Of a stretch of DNA of 64,000 nucleotides, positions 58,482 through 64,000 are shown piece after piece. The first letter of the stretch is position 1. Every line of letters begins with the position of its first letter. Under the pieces are notes generated by a model. The model ran no database searches, was not told the DNA's origin, and was given only the letters and a program-made list of their open reading frames with translations. A program made the position numbers and the translations under genes. The stretch spans positions 124,001-188,000 of the forward strand of contig JAYPUW010000004.1 in NCBI GenBank assembly GCA_038134285.1, written 5' to 3'. The DNA is from UBA3478 sp038134285. Lineage in GTDB: Bacteria; Bacteroidota; Bacteroidia; Flavobacteriales; Flavobacteriaceae.

Positions 58482-61013
58482 TTATGGAGTTCCGAATTGG
58501 AATTCTTCTTCTCCGCCTCCCATATCTTCGCGGTTGTTTCTTCTTCTATTATTGTCTGGCTCGTTGAATTGATATCTAAACGTCAATGTGGCCTGACGTT
58601 GCCTCCACTGGAATTCACTGTAGCTATATACAGTTGCTGTTTGAGTTGTAGACATTCTTTTTTGGCTATTCAATAAGTCACTTATGTTAAAAGAAATTGA
58701 TCCTTTTTCTTTTAAAATCTGCTTGCTCATAGCGAGGTTAATCGAAAGATTACCTTTGTCAGTACCTTGAGGGTTGACAGAATTTCCACGATAGAAGGCA
58801 TTTGTCTGAAAATCTATTTTACCCGGAAGTGGAAATTGCCCACTTGCTCTTGAAAACCAGGTAAAATTATCCGTATTAAAAACTTGCGAAATGGTTTCTC
58901 CTTTACTGTTTGTAAAGGTAAAATCCCCTTCTAAGCCCTGTTGAAAGAGATTGAAGTTCCATGAGAAGCGCATACCTCTTTTCGGTGAGTATGAAGTGGT
59001 AACTTCTCCACCTGTTCTATATTCAGAGGCAAGGTTAATAGGAGACCGTAATTGCACAGGAACCTCAACGAATCCACCTTCTGGATTTTCAATGCGTACG
59101 GTTTCTCCAGTCTCGCGCTGGATGAACTGAAACACACCTGAAGTCTGATTGTAATACACCGAGGTGTTAAAGGTTAATTTTCCAAAACGCTTGAGGTACC
59201 CGAAATCAAACGCATCAGTATAGGCTGGATCAAGATCTGGGTTACCACTGAACAAGTTCGTATTGCTATTTCTTCTAATAAACGGATTGATAAACCATGA
59301 ACGAGGTCTTCTCAAACGCTTGCTGTAGCTAAGAGTAAACTGCTCCATTTCTGAGATTTCGTATCCTAAGAAAAGCGATGGAAACCAATTCGAATAGATT
59401 TTCTCGTTTCGACTGTCTTGGGTTTCACTGTTTGAGTTTACTTGTATGTCTGATGCCTCCATTCGCAATCCACCAAGAACTGAGAATTTGTTGAATTTAC
59501 TTCCTAATTGCATGTAGGCCGCATTCACGTATTCTTTGTATTCTAATTCGTTACTCAACTCGTTGTTGCGAACCAATGGGCCTCTTTTTTCTTGCTGAAT
59601 TTCAAACTCAAAGTCAGTGTAAAAGTCATTGAATGTTCCACGGTAGCCTGCTTCAAATTGACCCTGACCTTCCTCACCTAAAGGCAATACATAATCAAAC
59701 TGAAACAAGCGATTGATTTGAGATTCCCCAGTAAATGTGTATTCTGAGGGCACAAATATTGAGGCGTCTTCATTAACATTCTCATCTATATAATTGTTTC
59801 CTAGTTCTTCACCCGTAGAATATTGAAAATCTGCTGTAAGCTTATGGCCTGTTTTTTCAAAGTCTTTTACAAAATTGAGAGCATACTGATAATTAGAATC
59901 TATGTCATCACCAGTATTGGTTCTTAATCTTGAAATAGTGGGGACAAAATTTTGATCGAAGTTGAAAAATTCGGTACGACTTGTGTTTTGTCCTTCACGG
60001 TTTCTATAGAAAAAGGTTTGAGTAAGTGAAGTCTTTTCACCAAATAACAATTCAAGACCTATATTGGTGTTGAAACCATTTCCTCCGCGCTTGGTCTTGC
60101 TTAATTCGTTTTGATAACTAAGGATATTCCCTTCGAGATCGTAATTGATTTGTTCATTTAAACCTTTTCCGGGCGAATCGTTTTGTCTGTAGGAAGTATT
60201 TGAGAAGAGATTAAAGAATTTGCGTCTAAGATTTAAATTGAGGTTAGCTCCCGTGATCTCTGGTGAACCCACATATGCCGTGGCTGAACCGTTAATACCT
60301 TTGGTTTTTTCTTGTCTTAAGATGATATTGATGATACCTGCTGATCCTTCTGCGTCATAACGTGCGGATGGGTTGGTGATGATTTCAACTCGCTCAATAG
60401 CATCAGCTGGAAGTTGTTGCAAGGCATCTGTGCTTAATCCAGAAAGGGCAGAAGGCTTGCCGTTGATTAAGATTTGAACACTTCCGTTTCCGCGCAAGGC
60501 AATGTTTCCTTCTACATCAACACTTACTGAAGGGACGTTATCTAAAACATCGGTTACCGTACCTCCCTTAACCGTTAAGTCTTGACCTACGTTGTAAACC
60601 TTTTTATCTAATCTCAATTCAACTGTGGTTCGTTCTGCTACCAACTCAACATTGTCTAATTGTTCAACGTTGGCTTCAAGACTTATGGTACCGAGATCGG
60701 TTGAGGCTGCAAATCTAACGTTGTCTTGGGTATAAGATGTGAAGGAAATGAATTCAACACGTAGGTTGTAGGCTCCAGGAAAGGTTTCTACACTGAATTG
60801 ACCTTTTTCATTGGTAATTCCTCCTGTAACACGTTCTGGAAAACGTACGCTTTGCAATACTAAAGTTGCATATTCTAGTGGAGTTCCTGTTTCTTTATCA
60901 ACAACTTTACCGCTGATTGTTATAGGTTGCATTGCAGGTCTCTGAGAGAATTGCTGTGCATTGAGCTGTAATAAACCTAGTAGGGATACAATCAGCAGAG
61001 TCAGTCTTTTCAT
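58482..61013 (-). CDS. TonB-dependent receptor-type outer-membrane protein with carboxypeptidase-like domain
   Basis: 843 residues, signal peptide 1-19 (cut near LNAQ). Residues about 30-115 form a carboxypeptidase-regulatory-like beta domain (ISGKVVDKETGTPLEYATL). About 130-235 is the plug (VTDVLDNVPSVSV; SAGIINIILRQE), and the rest is a barrel ending in VTLTFRYQF plus an Asn/Arg-rich tail. No TonB box is apparent. Relatives are the OMP_b-brl_3-type receptors that import or export in Bacteroidota; the cargo is unknown. It overlaps the upstream Met/Gly-rich protein gene by four bases. Confidence 0.88.
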   Translation of the reverse strand: MKRLTLLIVSLLGLLQLNAQQFSQRPAMQPITISGKVVDKETGTPLEYATLVLQSVRFPERVTGGITNEKGQFSVETFPGAYNLRVEFISFTSYTQDNVRFAASTDLGTISLEANVEQLDNVELVAERTTVELRLDKKVYNVGQDLTVKGGTVTDVLDNVPSVSVDVEGNIALRGNGSVQILINGKPSALSGLSTDALQQLPADAIERVEIITNPSARYDAEGSAGIINIILRQEKTKGINGSATAYVGSPEITGANLNLNLRRKFFNLFSNTSYRQNDSPGKGLNEQINYDLEGNILSYQNELSKTKRGGNGFNTNIGLELLFGEKTSLTQTFFYRNREGQNTSRTEFFNFDQNFVPTISRLRTNTGDDIDSNYQYALNFVKDFEKTGHKLTADFQYSTGEELGNNYIDENVNEDASIFVPSEYTFTGESQINRLFQFDYVLPLGEEGQGQFEAGYRGTFNDFYTDFEFEIQQEKRGPLVRNNELSNELEYKEYVNAAYMQLGSKFNKFSVLGGLRMEASDIQVNSNSETQDSRNEKIYSNWFPSLFLGYEISEMEQFTLSYSKRLRRPRSWFINPFIRRNSNTNLFSGNPDLDPAYTDAFDFGYLKRFGKLTFNTSVYYNQTSGVFQFIQRETGETVRIENPEGGFVEVPVQLRSPINLASEYRTGGEVTTSYSPKRGMRFSWNFNLFQQGLEGDFTFTNSKGETISQVFNTDNFTWFSRASGQFPLPGKIDFQTNAFYRGNSVNPQGTDKGNLSINLAMSKQILKEKGSISFNISDLLNSQKRMSTTQTATVYSYSEFQWRQRQATLTFRYQFNEPDNNRRRNNREDMGGGEEEFQFGTP

Positions 61014-61510
61014 GTTTTATTTTTAAGTCTTTTCTTTTTTTCTTTTTTGCGTTTCACTTTTGAGTTGCCTTCTTCTTTCAATGCTTTTAAATGTTCATAC
61101 AAAGCGATTGGCAGCTCGTTTTCGAGTCTGGCATCTTCTAGAGATTCAATCTCTTCTAAAGCCGTCTTCATCTCATTGGGCTCAAGATTTAAAATTTGAA
61201 GTTCAATGCGCTTTTTGGTCGCCTCTAGCATAATAGAACGCAAGACTGCTTCTTCAAAGGCATTGATTTCAATAGTTTCTTTTACCCTGTTCAGTGAAAG
61301 TTCTACAATATCCTCAGCCGTTAAAGGTTCGTCTTCTTGTGTTCGCGAAGGAAATTGATTCATGCCTCTCATAGGATTACCATAAGGGCTACCATAAGGG
61401 TTTCCCATCATTCCACCTCGTCCCATGGGCATTCCAAATTGGCCAAAACTTTCAAAACACGTTAGCATTACCAACAATGATGCCAAAAAGTAAAATCGTT
61501 TCATATTCAA
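61010..61510 (-). CDS. Secreted Met/Gly-rich protein of unknown function
   Basis: 166 residues (or 164 from the second ATG at 61504). A signal peptide near 3-23 ends FESFGQ. The first 30 mature residues are rich in Met, Gly, Pro and Arg (FGMPMGRGGMMG, GSPYGNPMRGMN), then a helical domain at about 65-140 with regular Leu/Ile/Glu spacing. The tail is very basic (KVKRKKEKKKRLKNKT). Not a clear CpxP or Spy, though the mainly helical layout is similar. The ATGA overlap ties it to the receptor, so the two probably act together. Confidence 0.72.
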   Translation of the reverse strand: MNMKRFYFLASLLVMLTCFESFGQFGMPMGRGGMMGNPYGSPYGNPMRGMNQFPSRTQEDEPLTAEDIVELSLNRVKETIEINAFEEAVLRSIMLEATKKRIELQILNLEPNEMKTALEEIESLEDARLENELPIALYEHLKALKEEGNSKVKRKKEKKKRLKNKT

Positions 61511-61545
61511 ATTGATTTTAACATTTACATTTTATTACTATAAGA

Positions 61546-62647
61546 TTATTCGACAGTTGTTTTCTGCCCATTTACCATCAGATAAGCCTTCAAAAAGGCA
61601 TCTATATCTCCGTTCATCACACTTTCAACATTTGCGGTTTCTTCGCCGCTTCTAACATCCTTAATTAATTTGTACGGATGCATTATATAATTTCTAATTT
61701 GAGAACCCCATTCAATCTTCATCTTTGCATCTTCAATTTCTTTTCGAGCCTCCATTTTGCGACGTAATTCAATTTCATAGAGCTGAGATTTCAACATTTG
61801 AAGCGCTCTTGCCCGATTGTCGTGTTGTGAACGAGTCTCAGAACAACTGATCTGTATTCCGGTTGGTTTGTGAACAAGTTGCACTTTTGTCTCTACTTTA
61901 TTGACATTTTGCCCTCCGGCTCCACTTGATCGAGCAGTAGTAATCTCAATATCAGCTGGATTGATTTCAACTTCAATACTTTCGTCGACTAAGGGATATA
62001 CATATACAGAGACGAACGAAGTGTGACGTTTGGCATTGCTGTCAAAAGGGGATATGCGCACTAAACGATGAACTCCATTTTCTCCTTTGAGCCACCCGAA
62101 AGCAAAGTCTCCTTGGATTTCTAATGTGACCGTTTTAATACCTGCCACATCACCCTCTTGATAATTTAGTTCACGCACAGTGTATTGCTTCGACTCTGCC
62201 CACATCAGGTACATACGCATGAGCATAGAAGCCCAGTCGCAGCTCTCTGTTCCGCCTGCACCAGCGGTAATTTGAATGATAGCAGAAAGCTCGTCGCCTT
62301 CATCTGAAAGCATGTTTTTAAACTCTAAGGCTTCGATAAGATTAGATAGAGCGTCAAGTTTTTGAGCGACTTCCACCTCTTCAACTTCTTTGGAGTTAAG
62401 AAACTCTAGCAGGATTTCGACCTCGTCTTTAACCTCGACGGTTTCTTCGTATTCTTTCACCCATGATTGAAGCCCTTTTAAGACTTTCATATGTTCTTGG
62501 GCCGATTTCGGGTCATCCCAAAAGCCAGGTGCAGCTGATTTCTCTTCTTGATGCTCTATTTCTATTCGCTTGGCATCTATGTCAAAGATACCTCCTTAAA
62601 GCACCTAGGCGATCAATGAGATTCTTGAACTGTTCGTTCTTTGTCAT
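61546..62647 (-). CDS. prfB: Peptide chain release factor 2, with programmed +1 frameshift
   Basis: Ends translation at UGA and UAA. Frame one runs from the ATG at 62647 for 21 codons (MTKNEQFKNLIDRLG...RRYL) to TGA at 62584-62582. Reading then resumes in the +1 frame with GAC and continues for 345 codons, for 366 residues in all. RF2 marks: SPF at 199-201 selects UGA/UAA, and GGQ at 244-246 hydrolyses the peptide. The site has the classical internal Shine-Dalgarno and slippery CTT TGA C. It is not a damaged gene. The box for its promoter is 22 bases upstream. Confidence 0.96.
62581..62596 (-). promoter_or_regulatory. prfB +1 programmed frameshift site
   Basis: On the minus strand: AGGAGG, TAT, then CTT TGA C. 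This is the known RF2 autoregulatory site. A shortage of RF2 at the UGA leads to slippage of peptidyl-tRNA from CUU to UUU and so to full-length RF2. The stop is at 62584-62582. Confidence 0.95.
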
Positions 62648-62669
62648 TTGTGTTGAATAGTAATTGATG

Positions 62670-62677
62670 CAAAAATA
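62670..62677 (-). promoter_or_regulatory. -7 box for prfB
   Basis: TATTTTTG on the minus strand, 22 bases before the prfB ATG. No -33 TTTG at the normal distance. Confidence 0.45.
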
Positions 62678-62740
62678 GTGACTCTATAAAGAGCTGCTGA
62701 AAAAAATCAATAATTTAAGGCTCTCAAAAATGTTACTCTC

Positions 62741-64000
62741 ATGAAAAAGCTCTTGACTTTACTCTTCTTACTATTTATCGTTCACACCAACAGTGCTCAG
62801 GATTTTGAACATACTAAGGGCATGCGCAAGGTTGAAGGTTTTCAGGTATTATATTTTGATGATGTAATGGATAAGGTCTACCTCGAAGTCACGCACCTCA
62901 ATAAAGACTTTTTACACGTTTCATCTCTGAGTTCAGGGATTGGGAGTAACGATATCGGTTTAGATCGTGGACAACTTGGACCTCAGCGCGTGGTTCGTTT
63001 TGAAAAGATGGGTAATCGTATTTTTTTAAATCAGCCGAACTTGGATTACAGAGGATCTTCATATAACGAGAATGAAATAATGTCAATTACTCAGGCCTTT
63101 GCTTCATCGGCACTCTATGGATTTGATGTGGTTGAAGCTAGAGAAGATAGGTTTCTGATAGAGATCACCCCCTTCTTATTTCAAGATGTTCACGGAGTTG
63201 TTGATCGCTTAGCGTCTAGCGGACAAGGAAATTACTCCTTAGATCGCTCTAAAAGCGCTTTAAATGCCGCTAGAACTAAGTCTTTTGAAAAGAATGTTGA
63301 AATCGATTTGATGCTAACATTCTCAGGGAAGCCTAAGTCGTACGAAATACGTTCGGTCACCCCAGAGCCGACTTTAGTTACCGTATATCAGCATCATTCG
63401 TTTATTGAATTGCCTGAATTATCCTCTTTTGAACTTCGTCCTTATGACGCGCGCTCCGGATCTTATCCGTTTAGCTTTAGCGATTATTCTGCCTCAGTAA
63501 ACGAGCCTATTGATAAGATGTTTATTAGACGTCATCGTCTAGAGAAGAAAGATCCAGGGGTGGAGGTTAGTGAAGCGGTCAAACCTATTATTTATTATTT
63601 AGATAACGGAACCCCTGAGCCTATACGTTCAGCGTTGTTAGATGGAGCTAAATGGTGGAATCAAGCCTTTGAGGCAGCTGGATATAAGGACGCGTTTCAA
63701 GTTGAAATTATGCCAGATGATGCGGATCCGCTCGATGTGCGCTACAATGTTATTCAGTGGGTACACCGTTCTACTAGAGGATGGAGTTATGGAACTTCGG
63801 TTGTCGATCCGAGAACCGGTGAGATTCTTAAAGGGCATGTGAGCTTAGGAAGTCTTAGAATTCGACAAGACTATCTTATTGCGCAGGGCCTAATGAATAA
63901 ACCTTTCTCAGCGCAATCTGAAGCTGAAAAGCAAATGCTTGAAATGGCACTCGCGCGTATTCGACAATTGTCGGCTCATGAGGTAGGTCATACTTTAGGT
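62741..64000 (+). CDS. Secreted zinc-dependent metalloprotease (DUF5117-type, partial)
   Basis: 420 residues to the window edge, frame open. Signal peptide 1-19 (MKKLLTLLFLLFIVHTNS) cut near AQ. The N-terminal region has VEGFQVLYFDDVMDKVYLEV, GSNDIGLDRGQLG and VVRFEKMGNRIFL, as in DUF5118/DUF5117 metalloproteases of Bacteroidota. KWWNQAFEAAGY precedes the zinc site, and the last visible residues are the start of HEVGHTLG (HExxHxxG). The remaining third, with the Met-turn and any C-terminal domain, lies outside. It is divergent from prfB. Confidence 0.88.
   Translation, partial: MKKLLTLLFLLFIVHTNSAQDFEHTKGMRKVEGFQVLYFDDVMDKVYLEVTHLNKDFLHVSSLSSGIGSNDIGLDRGQLGPQRVVRFEKMGNRIFLNQPNLDYRGSSYNENEIMSITQAFASSALYGFDVVEAREDRFLIEITPFLFQDVHGVVDRLASSGQGNYSLDRSKSALNAARTKSFEKNVEIDLMLTFSGKPKSYEIRSVTPEPTLVTVYQHHSFIELPELSSFELRPYDARSGSYPFSFSDYSASVNEPIDKMFIRRHRLEKKDPGVEVSEAVKPIIYYLDNGTPEPIRSALLDGAKWWNQAFEAAGYKDAFQVEIMPDDADPLDVRYNVIQWVHRSTRGWSYGTSVVDPRTGEILKGHVSLGSLRIRQDYLIAQGLMNKPFSAQSEAEKQMLEMALARIRQLSAHEVGHTLG

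Noticed and set aside
62582..62589. TATCTTTG on the minus strand as an internal promoter
   Set aside because: The match is forced by the conserved frameshift site; a promoter here would yield an mRNA lacking the start.
62490..62660. prfB seeming to be split into two frames, as if truncated at an ATG near 62490
   Set aside because: The slippery CTT TGA C and AGGAGG show a programmed frameshift, and joining the frames gives a full RF2.
1..64000. CRISPR arrays, insertion sequences, prophage or rRNA genes
   Set aside because: No regularly spaced repeats, transposase, integrase, phage or rRNA sequence was seen.

Overview
The window reads as a stretch of core chromosome from a member of the Bacteroidota, most likely a marine-type flavobacterium (Flavobacteriia). 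Evidence: -7 promoter boxes of the Bacteroidota form TAnnTTTG lie in front of many genes; start sites lack strong Shine-Dalgarno sequences; and gene families typical of the group occur here (CcsBA fusion, a large LptD-like protein, GH3-serine hydrolase fusion, bacillithiol genes bshA/bshB1, a CAL67264-type small membrane protein, DUF4290, START-like, a DUF5117-type metalloprotease, a carboxypeptidase-regulatory/TonB receptor). No insertion sequence, prophage, CRISPR array, rRNA operon or island of foreign composition was seen. Genes are tightly packed, often overlapping by ATGA or TAATG junctions.

Layout. 1-3.2 kb: end of tamB, then pfkA, gap and a BadF-type sugar kinase. 3.2-6.4 kb (minus): ridA and an lptD-like gene. 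6.5-15.1 kb: cell wall amidase, MCE/MlaD protein, a two-gene iron-sulfur oxidoreductase (membrane [4Fe-4S] subunit plus CCG subunit), a small unknown, a GH3-serine hydrolase fusion, and bshA. 15.1-21.1 kb (minus): UDP-uronate pair (epimerase, ugd), mnmE, dnaN and a SAM hydrolase. 21.1-25.3 kb: phoH, purC, csp, tRNA-Met, a START-like gene, a class IV aminotransferase-like gene, HU. 25.4-31.1 kb: fmt-recQ-ATPase (minus), back to back with DUF493-DUF4290-murA (plus).

31.1-35.1 kb (minus) is a light-linked group: a BLUF blue-light sensor gene, a pirin, a photolyase, an SDR and an SRPBCC protein. 35.2-37.0 kb (minus): maf, a KdsC-like phosphatase and a DUF2520 protein. 37.1-41.1 kb: ccsBA, bshB1, tRNA-His. 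41.1-42.7 kb: an M28 lipoprotein. 42.8-52.1 kb: a menaquinone cluster (hotdog thioesterase, menF, menD, S1 protein, SPOR-like protein, menA, menC, CPBP protease, menE) that lacks menB. 52.1-64 kb: acyl-CoA carboxylase, a small membrane protein, an ABC-F protein, a coiled-coil envelope protein, fumC, a TonB-type receptor with a Met/Gly-rich partner, prfB with a programmed +1 frameshift, and a zinc metalloprotease cut by the window edge.

The most useful observations are: three genes (dnaN, the SRPBCC gene, an unknown secreted protein) whose -7 box ends exactly four bases before the ATG, predicting leaderless mRNAs; MurA with Asp in place of the fosfomycin-reactive Cys; the prfB frameshift site; the BLUF/photolyase group; the menB gap; an 18-bp perfect inverted repeat beside tRNA-Met; and two U-U oppositions in the tRNA-His acceptor stem. 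No clearly new multi-gene system was found.
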